The position numbers were made by a program, and so were the translations under genes. Positions 1 through 5,510 of a stretch of 10,334 bases of DNA are shown piece by piece. The notes under the pieces were generated by a model, which searched no databases, was not told the origin of the DNA, and worked only from the letters and a program-made list of their open reading frames with translations. Numbering within the stretch: the stretch's first letter is position 1; each line of letters begins with the position of its first letter. Origin of the DNA: Baffinella frigidus (taxonomy: Eukaryota; Cryptophyceae; Cryptomonadales; Baffinellaceae); assembly GCA_026770585.1 (NCBI GenBank), contig MU647032.1, positions 140,336-150,669 on the forward strand, written 5' to 3'.

Positions 1-49
1 AGGGTTTAGGGTTTAGGGTTTAGGGTTTAGGGTTTAGGGTTTAGGGTTT
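1..49 (+). repeat. Telomeric TTTAGGG array, perfect
   Basis: Seven uninterrupted units of the Arabidopsis-type telomere repeat, G-rich strand on top. A chromosome end at the left of a sequence should read CCCTAAA, so this array is in the wrong orientation to be the left terminus as given. It is either interstitial or belongs to a chromosome whose end lies to the right. Repeat identity is seen directly; position relative to the chromosome end is inference. Confidence 0.95.
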
Positions 50-141
50 AAGGTTTAGAGTTGAGGGTTGAGGGTTGAGGGTTGAGGGTTCAGAGTTTGG
101 GGTTTGGGGTTCATGGTTCAGGGTTCAGAGTTGATTTAGGG
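50..141 (+). repeat. Degenerate telomere-like tract (TTGAGGG and related)
   Basis: Continues the array to its left with drifting units: several consecutive TTGAGGG units, then TTTGGGG and TTCAGGG forms, fading into unique sequence. The run of identical TTGAGGG units suggests local amplification of a variant rather than random decay. Confidence 0.8.
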
Positions 142-146
142 TATCA

Positions 147-213
147 TAACAATTTTATAATTAATTTTATGATTAATTACGGTATTAATTTTATAATTAA
201 TTATGATAAAATC
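147..213. repeat. AT-rich tract with duplicated 16-17-bp unit
   Basis: A strongly AT-rich island in an otherwise GC-balanced region. The string AATTTTATAATTAATT occurs at its left and again about 37 bp to the right, and the tract is partly self-complementary. It separates telomeric DNA from the minisatellite that follows. I see no gene or known signal in it. Confidence 0.6.
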
Positions 214-225
214 CGGGGTTGGGTG

Positions 226-520
226 TTACCGGCGCGAGGGAGACGGCGCCTGATTGGTAGGTTGTGACGAGGGCGTTGAACCAGAGGCCTGGTTGAGGGA
301 GGATATTGTAAAGCGACTCAATCGGTAGGCGGATATTGTAAAGCGACTGAAGCGGGAGGCGTTGATTGTAACGTTGATTGTCGAACCAGAGGCCTGCCCG
401 GGGACAGAGGATGTCATTGTAAAGTAACTGCTGCAGAGGAGTGGTTTGTGTTTGTAAAGCGGCGTTTGAGTGGCAGGTTGTGACGAGTGCGTCGAACCAG
501 AGGCCTGGATTTAATCCGGG
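226..520. repeat. Degenerate ~30-bp minisatellite, core TTGTAAAGCRACTG
   Basis: The core TTGTAAAGCGACT starts at 306 and 336 (30 bp apart), with diverged copies at 417 and 452. Interleaved are copies of a second motif, TCGAACCAGAGGCCTG, near 278, 381 and 498. Further cores lie at 690, 720, 748, 1206, 1236, 1480, 1951 and 1986, so the family is spread over about 1.7 kb. A 30-bp period stays in frame, which explains repetitive short open frames on both strands. No coding evidence beyond that. Confidence 0.75.
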
Positions 521-668
521 GACATGTTTAATCTGAAAGGAAACGGATCCCTATTTGTCCATAGGTGTCGGACGAAGGTTAATAAGGGCCCTAATTAAAT
601 TCAATAAGGGCCAGAATCCGGTTTGATAGGCCATTTTCTTTTAAATTACACATGTTCCCGGATGAGAT
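452..668 (+). repeat. Segmental direct duplication, copy 1
   Basis: This stretch is repeated in the same orientation at 1479-1664. Shared landmarks in order are TGTAAAGCGGCG, GGTTGTGACGA, TCGAACCAGA, AAGGGCCCTAA or GAGGGCCCTAA, CAGAATCCGGTTTGATAG and TTCCCGGATGAGAT. Small indels separate the copies. The right edge, TTCCCGGATGAGAT, is sharp. Whatever was duplicated includes a copy of the 30-bp minisatellite core. Confidence 0.8.
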
Positions 669-679
669 TAGGGAGCAGA

Positions 680-765
680 GGAGGCGTCATTGTAAAGCGA
701 CTGATGCAGAAGACGTTCGTGGAAAGCAACTGCTCCGGGAGACGTTGCTGTAAAGCAACTGGCCT
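680..765 (+). repeat. 30-bp minisatellite, second block
   Basis: Three consecutive diverged units beginning at 690, 720 and 748 with the core TGTAAAGC or GGAAAGC followed by RACTG, then a GGGAGACGTT-like tail. It belongs to the same family as the 226-520 block and lies immediately to the right of the duplicated segment. Confidence 0.7.
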
Positions 766-858
766 ACCCACTCAGCAGCCACTAGAGGCTTCACGGATAC
801 AGTCCATCTAAACTATTTGTACTAGAACCTTATCCATTGCCCTGGAACCTAACCGGAA

Positions 859-882
859 TTTCACCTTGAATTCAAGGTGAAA
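859..882. other. Perfect 24-bp palindrome
   Basis: The two 12-bp halves (TTTCACCTTGAA and its exact complement) meet at a central GAATTC with no loop and no mismatch. The flanks are not complementary, so the symmetry stops sharply. It could be a dimeric protein-binding site, a remnant foldback core or a chance palindrome. No function is assigned. Confidence 0.85.
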
Positions 883-905
883 AGGTCCTCGGTCGCTGCT
901 AAGTG

Positions 906-1000
906 GATGGGTTATGGGTTCGGGGTTCGGGGTTAGGGGTTGGGGGCTGGGGGTTGAGGGTTTGGGGTTAGTGGTTCGGGGTGAAGGGTTAGGGGTTAGA
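906..1000 (+). repeat. Degenerate telomere-like tract
   Basis: About thirteen diverged G-strand units (TTCGGGG, TTAGGGG, TTGGGGG, TTGAGGG and similar) with no perfect TTTAGGG run. It is directly followed by a GC-rich minisatellite. Same orientation as the array at position 1. Confidence 0.75.
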
Positions 1001-1138
1001 GGCTGCTCAGTGGCCGGGCGGAGGGCTGCTCAGTGGCCGGGCGGAGGGCTGCTCAGTGGCCGGGCGGAGGGCTGCTCAGTGGCCGGGCGGAGGGCTGCTC
1101 AGTGGCCGGGCGGAGGGCTGCTCAGTGGCCGGGCGGAG
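1001..1138 (+). repeat. 23-bp x 6 perfect tandem repeat
   Basis: Six identical copies of a 23-bp GC-rich unit (GGCTGCTCAGTGGCCGGGCG plus GAG) start at 1001, 1024, 1047, 1070, 1093 and 1116. Complete identity points to recent expansion. Because 23 is not a multiple of three, a frame cycles through all three phases every 69 bp and happens to stay open, which yields spurious short proteins rich in G, A, R and W. Confidence 0.97.
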
Positions 1139-1199
1139 AGGCGTCGGTAAGGGCGGACGATCCAATCCTGGCGTCTGCCTAATTCCCCGGAGGAGTGGG

Positions 1200-1255
1200 C
1201 AGGTTATTGTAAAGCAACTGATGCGGGAGAGGCTAGTGTAAAGCGACTGCAGAGG
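1200..1255 (+). repeat. 30-bp minisatellite, third block
   Basis: Two units with cores TTGTAAAGCAACTG at 1207 and TGTAAAGCGACTG at 1237, exactly 30 bp apart, each followed by a GAGGAG or GGGAGAG tail. Same family as the blocks at 226-520 and 680-765. Confidence 0.7.
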
Positions 1256-1303
1256 AGCGACTGTGTTTCTACTGGAAAGTCCCACCCCACCCTATCCTCT
1301 AAC

Positions 1304-1324
1304 CGCGGACGGATTCCGTCCGCG
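1304..1324. other. Perfect 10-bp inverted repeat with 1-base centre
   Basis: CGCGGACGGA and its exact complement are separated by a single T. The stem is GC-rich and is followed 24 bp later by a run of 13 G at 1349-1361. No coding or promoter context is recognisable, so no function is assigned. Confidence 0.85.
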
Positions 1325-1478
1325 ACGGCTCCAACTCCCACAACTTTAGGGGGGGGGGGGGCATGGATTAAAATAATTTTAGTCTCAAAGTTGACATATT
1401 TTGGGCAAAAGCTGACTACTAAACCCAAATTCGGTTTAAAACGATGAGATGGACAGAGCGGGCTAGAGCTTTATAGTA

Positions 1479-1664
1479 GTTGTAAAGCGGCGGATGCAGG
1501 TAGGTTGTGACGACGGCTTCGAACCAGATGCCTGCCCGGGAGGAGAGCCGTCTCCTCATAGGAGTTGGAAGAAGATTAATGAGGGCCCTAAGTAAATTGA
1601 ATTAGGGCAGAATCCGGTTTGATAGTCCATGTTATTCTAAATGAAACCTTTTCCCGGATGAGAT
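1479..1664 (+). repeat. Segmental direct duplication, copy 2
   Basis: Partner of 452-668 in the same orientation, with the same order of landmarks ending in TTCCCGGATGAGAT at 1651-1664. It lies immediately upstream of the inverted-repeat element that starts at 1681. Copy 1 lacks that element, so the right-hand neighbours differ. The segment contains a perfect match to a pol III B box on the minus strand (1515-1525), but no A box or cloverleaf was found. Confidence 0.8.
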
Positions 1665-1680
1665 CTTCGCCGACCCCCCA

Positions 1681-1819
1681 CCACTCGGTGGGCTACGAGG
1701 GTTTCGGTGACCCCGGATTCCGGGGTGTTACGTGACCAATTTGCTTTACAAAACCCCTTAAAGTTAATTGTCTTCAGGTAAGTTGACTTTTGATGAAAGG
1801 TTCGTAGTCCACCGTGTGG
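1681..1819 (-). mobile_element. MITE-like element, CCACAC family (139 bp)
   Basis: The left end reads CCACTCGGTGGGCTACGAGG and the complement of the right end reads CCACACGGTGGACTACGAAC, so the element has terminal inverted repeats of about 25 bp. Its interior, read on the minus strand, matches 2380-2515 and 3623-3760 (CTTTCATCAAAAGTCAACTT, then ATTAACTTTAAGG, then TTTGGTCACGTAA). It is non-coding, and no clear target-site duplication is visible. MITE status is inferred from structure and copy number. Confidence 0.75.
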
Positions 1820-1949
1820 CAGAGTGGACGACCTAATTCCAGCGTCAACCTCATTCCGGCCTCTCGTTATCACCCTACGGTATTGCATATAGGGCAGTAC
1901 CCTACGGAATGCCCGAAATAGGTCGCCGCCGGAATCAGGGAGGACACCC

Positions 1950-2000
1950 TTATTGGAAAGCAACTGATGCAGAGGAGAAGCCTTTGCTGTAAAGCAGTTG
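1950..2000 (+). repeat. 30-bp minisatellite, last outlying copies
   Basis: Two diverged copies of the TTGTAAAGC core (TTGGAAAGCAACTG near 1952 and CTGTAAAGCAGTTG near 1987) sit about 35 bp apart and run into the GA microsatellite. They mark the right limit of the family. Confidence 0.6.
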
Positions 2001-2001
2001 T

Positions 2002-2029
2002 GGAGAGAGAGAGAGAAAGAGAAAGAGAT

Positions 2030-2069
<40 letters not shown>
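2002..2069 (+). repeat. (GA)n microsatellite
   Basis: Purine-only tract dominated by GA dinucleotides with a few AAAG and ATAGC interruptions in its left half and a pure run in the right half. It produces an SLSLSL-type run in a 153-codon minus-strand frame, the longest in the window. That frame is therefore not evidence of a gene. Confidence 0.95.
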
Positions 2070-2071
<2 letters not shown>

Positions 2072-2100
2072 TGAGAAAAACACGTCGGTTCCGCTCACCG

Positions 2101-2267
2101 GACTCCTAGCTCTGTCCCACTTGATTTGGGCTCCTCATCAATTCACCCCCCCTCCCCAATTTCCAAGGTGAATTTTGCCCCCCCCCCCCAAGAAATTCAC
2201 ATGAGAAATGGGGGGGGGGGGCGAATAAATGCGGAGCCCAAATCCAAGTGGGACAGAGCTAGGACTC
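2101..2267. mobile_element. Foldback element (167 bp), TCCTAGCTCTGTCCCACTT termini
   Basis: The first ~33 bp (GACTCCTAGCTCTGTCCCAC and on) are nearly identical to the complement of the last ~34 bp, with one mismatch and a 1-base indel. Complementarity continues inward more weakly: the ATTCACC with a C run near 2140-2157 pairs with a G run and GCGAAT near 2212-2225, so almost the whole element can fold back. The centre holds AAGGTGAATTT and homopolymer C. It is non-coding, and I could not find a convincing target-site duplication. Its arms are unlike the other elements here. Confidence 0.82.
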
Positions 2268-2379
2268 GTGGCTCAAGTTTTCGCGTTGCGTTCGCAGAGA
2301 ATTGAAGCCCTAAACGCACAAAAAGGCTCCAATGCCGCCCTTTATTTGAGATCGACGTTTTATTAGGAGACCCGATGAA

Positions 2380-2515
2380 CCATACAGTGGACTACTGACC
2401 TTTCATCAAAAGTCAACTTACCCTGTGGGCAGTTAATTTCAAAGATCTTTTAACGCAAATTTGGTCACGTTGCCGATAAATATAGGGGTCCCGAAACCCT
2501 TGAAGCCACTAGTCC
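2380..2515 (+). mobile_element. MITE-like element, CCACAC family (~136 bp)
   Basis: Its interior matches 3623-3760 and the complement of 1681-1819: ACCTTTCATCAAAAGTCAAC, then a GGCAGTTAATTTCAAAG stretch, TTTGGTCACGT, and CGAAACCCTTGAAGCC at the right end. The termini (CCATACAGTGGACTAC left, GAAGCCACTAG right) have drifted from the consensus, more so on the right. This is probably an older copy. The exact right boundary is uncertain by a few bases. Confidence 0.68.
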
Positions 2516-2813
2516 TGCCCCCGGTCCCCGCATGATCGCCTCTGCAGCCGGCACACAGGTTATCAACATGATAACGAGTAACCACACGGGCGTCGTTTGG
2601 ACCACTTTGGTTCCGCGTACCTGAGTCATGGCTGACTTTCTCCCGACGCGTTTTCCGCGCCCCCCCCTCCTGCTCACACGCGCGTGCGACCACGTCAAAG
2701 TTGCCACACCGCAAAAGTCGCGAAAGTAGGCAGCTTGCAAAACAGGGTAGACACCATACAACATTCTTGATTTCAGGGTATTGTTGGGGCCGCGGGTGCA
2801 GTGCCAAGCCCTC

Positions 2814-2975
2814 CCACACAGCGGGCTACGAAGGGATGTTCGGGCGCTGAGAGCCCGAGTTTCCGTTACCTTGTCCGTAGGAACCCCCCCTATGTCCCTA
2901 CGGGTTGCCTACTGTGGGGTCCTAGGTCTTATCGCTTAGGGGTTATTCAAAATCCCTTCGAAGTCCGCCGTGTGG
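2814..2975 (+). mobile_element. MITE-like element, 162-bp CCACAC subfamily, copy 1
   Basis: The ends are inverted repeats of about 27 bp: CCACACAGCGGGCTACGAAG on the left, and the complement of the right end reads CCACACGGCGGACTTCGAAG. The complement of 6355-6516 is the same 162-bp length and matches closely through the middle and right (TCCGTAGGAACCCCCCCTAT, then GGTCCTAGGTCTTATCGCTT). The first ~45 bp have diverged more. Non-coding. The termini resemble those of the 138-bp elements, suggesting one mobilising enzyme for both sizes (inference). Confidence 0.82.
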
Positions 2976-3036
2976 TCCTGCTCACAGGCGCATGACCGCG
3001 TCAATATGCAATTAGGACGCTTACGGTGCTGCTCCC

Positions 3037-3080
3037 TAAACCCCAAACCCTAAACCCTGAAACCTTGAACCCTGGACCAC
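3037..3080 (-). repeat. Short telomere-like tract, C-rich strand on top
   Basis: CCCTAAA, CCCCAAA, CCCTAAA and CCTGAAA units, i.e. orientation opposite to the arrays at 1, 906 and 9000. This is the first of several minus-oriented tracts, all of which lie between 3.0 and 6.6 kb. Confidence 0.8.
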
Positions 3081-3130
3081 AAACCACGCGGCGCCCGAGT
3101 CTGCGGCCCTTGTGTCTCCTACTCTCCCAC

Positions 3131-3215
3131 CGCTAGTGTTTTCGCGCGCAACGCTAGTTCTCTCTAGCGCTAGTATTCGCTAGTATTCTCTTTAACGCTA
3201 GTATTATGTAGCGCT
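3131..3215. repeat. GCTAGTATT short dispersed repeat
   Basis: At least five copies of CGCTAGT, mostly extended to GCTAGTATT, occur at irregular 10-21-bp spacing together with GTAGCGC and CTAGCGC. The irregular spacing suggests a decayed microsatellite or minisatellite. A (CG)7 run follows at 3237-3250. Confidence 0.6.
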
Positions 3216-3416
3216 TGAGCGTGGATCTTCCAGGGCCGCGCGCGCGCGCGCAGCGCGAATATGTGAATACTGATACACATACAAACACTCATACGACTGC
3301 GGAAACTGACCACGAATAATCTTGCGGTCCTCGAGGATCTACGCGCGCGTCGTCCGAGTCTGCTTCCTCTTCATGCACAAAGCCAACGCCAGCGAGGTAC
3401 TTACAGCCTACGGATT

Positions 3417-3498
3417 GCCTACGGTAGGAGCCCCCCTCCTACGACTTTTGAAGAACTTTTTAAACGTCGTAGGAGGAGGAGGGGTTCCTACCGTAGGC
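3417..3498. repeat. 82-bp inverted repeat related to the 162-bp elements
   Basis: The left arm GCCTACGGTAGGAGCCCC and the complement of the right arm GCCTACGGTAGGAACCCC match, and a second block CTCCTACGAC is also shared. An AT-rich loop of about 25 bp contains CTTTTGAAGAAC. GCCTACGGTAGG also occurs inside the 162-bp elements, so this may be a rearranged, internally inverted fragment of that family. It has no CCACAC termini of its own. Confidence 0.7.
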
Positions 3499-3537
3499 TA
3501 AGGGGTCCGCGGGCTTTTCGCAGTATTCTTTAGCACT

Positions 3538-3568
3538 CTCGAGCCTTGAGTTGAGTGATCCAATAGTC
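3538..3568 (+). repeat. 31-bp direct repeat (partner 4160-4190)
   Basis: A 31-bp string beginning CTCGAGCCTTGAGTTGAGTG recurs at 4160-4190 with one mismatch. The DNA between holds a 138-bp element and the 203-bp TA-flanked element. The repeat suggests that this part of the window was assembled by duplication before those insertions, but the order is not proven. Confidence 0.85.
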
Positions 3569-3622
3569 CAAGAGCCTTTGTGACAGATCCTCTTCGGTAC
3601 AGAGGAATGTTCTGGTCTCCAC

Positions 3623-3760
3623 CCACACTGTGGGCTACCAACCTTTCATCAGAAGTCAACTCACCTTTAGGCAATTCACTTTAAGGATTTTCTGGTGCAA
3701 TTTGGTCACGTACTCACCTGGAATCCAGGCCCAACGAAACCCTTGAAGCCCACCGTGTGG
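3623..3760 (+). mobile_element. MITE-like element, CCACAC family (138 bp)
   Basis: The left end is CCACACTGTGGGCTACCAAC, and the complement of the right end is CCACACGGTGGGCTTCAAGG. The interior matches 2380-2515 in the same orientation (CTTTCATCAGAAGTCAACTC, GGCAATTCACTTTAAGG, ATTTGGTCACGTA, CGAAACCCTTGAAGCC). Its 138-bp length is one base short of the inverted copy at 1681-1819. This is the best-preserved copy of the three. It is non-coding, and no unambiguous target duplication is seen. Confidence 0.8.
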
Positions 3761-3819
3761 GAGCTCGTAGAGACCTTCACTTTGAGAAAACTCCCCGTCG
3801 ATCATCGATCACAAGGTTA

Positions 3820-4022
3820 TTGTCGAAATGGGCTCCGCGCGGAAAAAATTGAGGTCAGGTCAGCAACATTTTTCATTTTTTGCCTTTTTGTGCATCTCAT
3901 GGGTGGGAGATGCTATTTTTTGAGATAAAAACCATGCCTAAGATAGCATACAAGTCCATTTTTTAAAAAAAAAACTGATTTCCTGACCTGACTTCGATTC
4001 CGTGCGAAGCCCATTTCGACAA
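3820..4022. mobile_element. TA-flanked MITE (203 bp), TTGTCGAAATGGGCT termini
   Basis: The left arm starts TTGTCGAAATGGGCTCCGCG, and the complement of the right arm starts TTGTCGAAATGGGCTTCGCA. Complementarity resumes at GTCAGGTCAG after a small indel, giving arms of about 40 bp. A TA dinucleotide lies directly outside each end (3818-3819 and 4023-4024). The minus strand of 4247-4271 reads GATCGCAAGGTTATGAGG, which matches the two flanks joined at a single TA: a paralogous empty site. A TA target duplication is typical of Tc1/mariner-like elements. The interior holds GGGTGGGAGATGCTAT and AAGATAGCAT, shared with two other elements. Non-coding. Confidence 0.9.
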
Positions 4023-4159
4023 TATGAGGGAGCAGCACGTCTCCGCCCAGGGCTGTCTCCAACCCATGCTCCCCAAACCCTCTACGGTATGTCAACTGGG
4101 CCACTTAGGGTCAGTCAACCTTGCGATCGAGATCCTGAGTCTTCTTCCTCATCATCACG

Positions 4160-4190
4160 CTCGAGCCTTAAGTTGAGTGATCCAATAGTC
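4160..4190 (+). repeat. 31-bp direct repeat (partner 3538-3568)
   Basis: Second copy of the string beginning CTCGAGCCTTAAGTTGAGTG. Its left neighbour (CTTCTTCCTCATCATCACG) resembles CTTCCTCTTCATGCAC near 3365, so the duplicated block may originally have been longer. Confidence 0.85.
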
Positions 4191-4220
4191 CCGACGCCAT
4201 ATTATCACCCCCACATAATC

Positions 4221-4263
4221 GGGGCCTCATAACCTTGTACACAATGGGGGCCTCATAACCTTG
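4221..4263 (+). repeat. 17-bp tandem pair, 26-bp period
   Basis: GGGGCCTCATAACCTTG occurs at 4221-4237 and 4247-4263. Read on the minus strand, each copy is the empty counterpart of the target site occupied by the element at 3820-4022. Confidence 0.88.
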
Positions 4264-4877
4264 CGATCGAGGTCCTGGAGGATCCACCAGCGCGCGGCAT
4301 CCGAATCCGCGCTGACAATCCACGCCTGCGGACCAGCCGTATGGAGAATTTGGCATATGTTGAAGGGATGTCCTGGCCGATTCCGACCAAGAATCGGTTT
4401 ACCAGGAAAATCCTACAATCCACGCCTGCGGACCAGCGATCCAGTTACAAGATCGCATCATGGACCGTACCCTGCATTTTTCATGTCACCATTAGCCGTG
4501 AGGTGTATGACTTGGTTCACAAATGTGCTTATACGGGGGCATCCGAATCTGCGCTGAAAATCCAGACCTGCGGACCAGCCGTATATGCAGAATTTAACTG
4601 TTGTATTTGTCAGATGATCATTAGCCACATAGAGTAACACATAATCCTCATAGAAGTACAAATAACTTCCCGAGTCCGCGCTGACAATCCACGGCTGCGC
4701 CCCCCCACATTTGGTTATTTGTCACATGCGGAGGGAATACACCATACGCCTGCGGACTAGCGATATCGTGTATTCGTCATGTGCTGAGGGAATACACCAC
4801 ATAAAAGAACCAATAATGTCCCGAGTCTGCGCTGAGAATCCACGCCTGCGGACCAGCCGTAAGGATAATTTGGCATA

Positions 4878-5039
4878 TTCATGGGCGAGGCGGTGCAATT
4901 CAAACCCGTGTTTTTGCTATCTTCGGGTGGGTTTTGTGCTAGTTTACAGCTATGTCGAAGCTAGTACAGCAAAATCTGAGAAAATCCACCCTTAAGATAG
5001 CATAAAAGGCGGTTTAAATTGAGTGGCCTCACACATTAA
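4878..5039. mobile_element. Foldback element (~162 bp) with GATAGCAT core
   Basis: The outer arms match when folded: GAGGC, four mismatches, then CAATTCAAACC on the left, against GAGGC, four mismatches, then CAATTTAAACC from the complement of the right. They are followed by TTTTTGCTATCTTCGGGTGG against TTTTATGCTATCTTAAGGGTGG. Arm length is about 60 bp. The left end abuts TA at 4876-4877, but the right end is followed by GA, so the duplication is not clean. It interrupts the AATTTGGCATAT tail of the higher-order repeat, which supports insertion. Non-coding. Confidence 0.75.
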
Positions 5040-5196
5040 GATGGGGCCATACGTCCGAATCCGCGCTGACAATCCACGCCTGCGGACCCACCACATTTGG
5101 TTATTTGTCACATGCGGAGGGAATACACCATACACCTGTGGACTAGCCATATTTGGTTATTTGTCATATGCTGAGGGAATACACCACACAAAAGTA

Positions 5197-5390
5197 TTGT
5201 ATAATTCGGGTTGGCTTGGATTTTTTCAGGGCCGGTCGGGTGGAGATCTGACAAAAATGCGCCGTTTTGTCTCATCTTGTGGGTGGGGGATGCTATCTTG
5301 TCATCAATCTCATGCATAAGATAGCATGAAACTTGATTTTCTCGACTTTACCGACCCCACCCCGAATCCAAGCCAACCCGAATTCTACAA
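5197..5390. mobile_element. TA-flanked MITE (194 bp), TTGTA..AATTCGGGTTGGCT termini
   Basis: The left arm from 5197 and the complement of the right arm ending at 5390 agree over about 26 bp with one mismatch (shared block ATTCGGGTTGGCTTGGATT). Weaker pairing continues inward through GGTCGG. TA lies on both sides (5195-5196, 5391-5392). The sequence at 4652-4675 reads AGAAGTACAAATAAC and then CCCGAG, which is the joined flank with one TA. Inside are GGGTGGGGGATGCTATCTTG and AAGATAGCAT, shared with 3820-4022. Non-coding. Confidence 0.9.
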
Positions 5391-5428
5391 TACAAATAAC
5401 GTCCCGAATTCTACAATACAAATAACGT
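5377..5428 (+). repeat. 26-bp tandem duplication of the element's right junction
   Basis: CCCGAATTCTACAATACAAA plus six bases occurs twice without a gap. Each copy spans the last 14 bp of the element at 5197-5390 plus the TA and adjoining flank. The string CCCGA is present both in the element arm and in the flank at 5429-5433, so slippage or short-homology repair between these would produce the duplication. Confidence 0.9.
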
Positions 5429-5510
5429 CCCGAGTCTGCGCTCACCACCCACGCCTGCGGACCAGCCAAATGGAGAGTTTGACATATGTTGCATTTGCCA
5501 TGTGGCGTAT

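Larger units (their letters stand above)
4298..5510 (+). repeat. Higher-order repeat block, ~7 diverged copies
   Basis: The core CCGCGCTGACAATCCACGCC, followed by TGCGGACCAGC, recurs near 4305, 4414 (partial), 4545, 4676, 4825, 5059 and 5435. Copies carry one of two tails: CGTATGGAGAATTTGGCATATGTT, or ACATTTGGTTATTTGTCACATG leading to GAGGGAATACACCA. Many copies are led by AAATAACGTCCCGAGTC. The spacing is irregular because of insertions and partial copies. Short open frames across the block are rich in repeated peptide and stop at repeat boundaries, so I do not call genes. This looks like a satellite or a decayed multi-copy sequence. Confidence 0.82.

Noticed and set aside
226-765. CRISPR-like interpretation of the spaced TTGTAAAGCGACTG motifs
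   Set aside because: The units vary in sequence, the DNA between them is also repetitive rather than unique, spacing is irregular, and the context is eukaryotic telomeric DNA.
914-1150. Frames with GCSVAGRRAAQWPGG-type repeats
   Set aside because: They are a reading of the 23-bp tandem repeat, which cycles through three phases without a stop; not evidence of a protein.
1515-1525. Perfect pol III B-box match (GGTTCGAAGCC) on the minus strand, suggesting a tRNA
   Set aside because: No A box at the right distance and no pairable stems. The surrounding motif recurs as the TCGAACCAGAGGCCTG part of the minisatellite.
1637-2098. 153-codon minus-strand open frame, the longest in the window
   Set aside because: It runs through the GA microsatellite (serine-leucine run), 30-bp minisatellite copies and a foldback element. 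No domain is recognisable.
2439-2819. 126- and 99-codon overlapping minus-strand frames
   Set aside because: Two overlapping frames of similar length with no domain; they begin or end inside the CCACAC-family element and the composition is mixed. Length is within chance for about 10 kb of such GC content.
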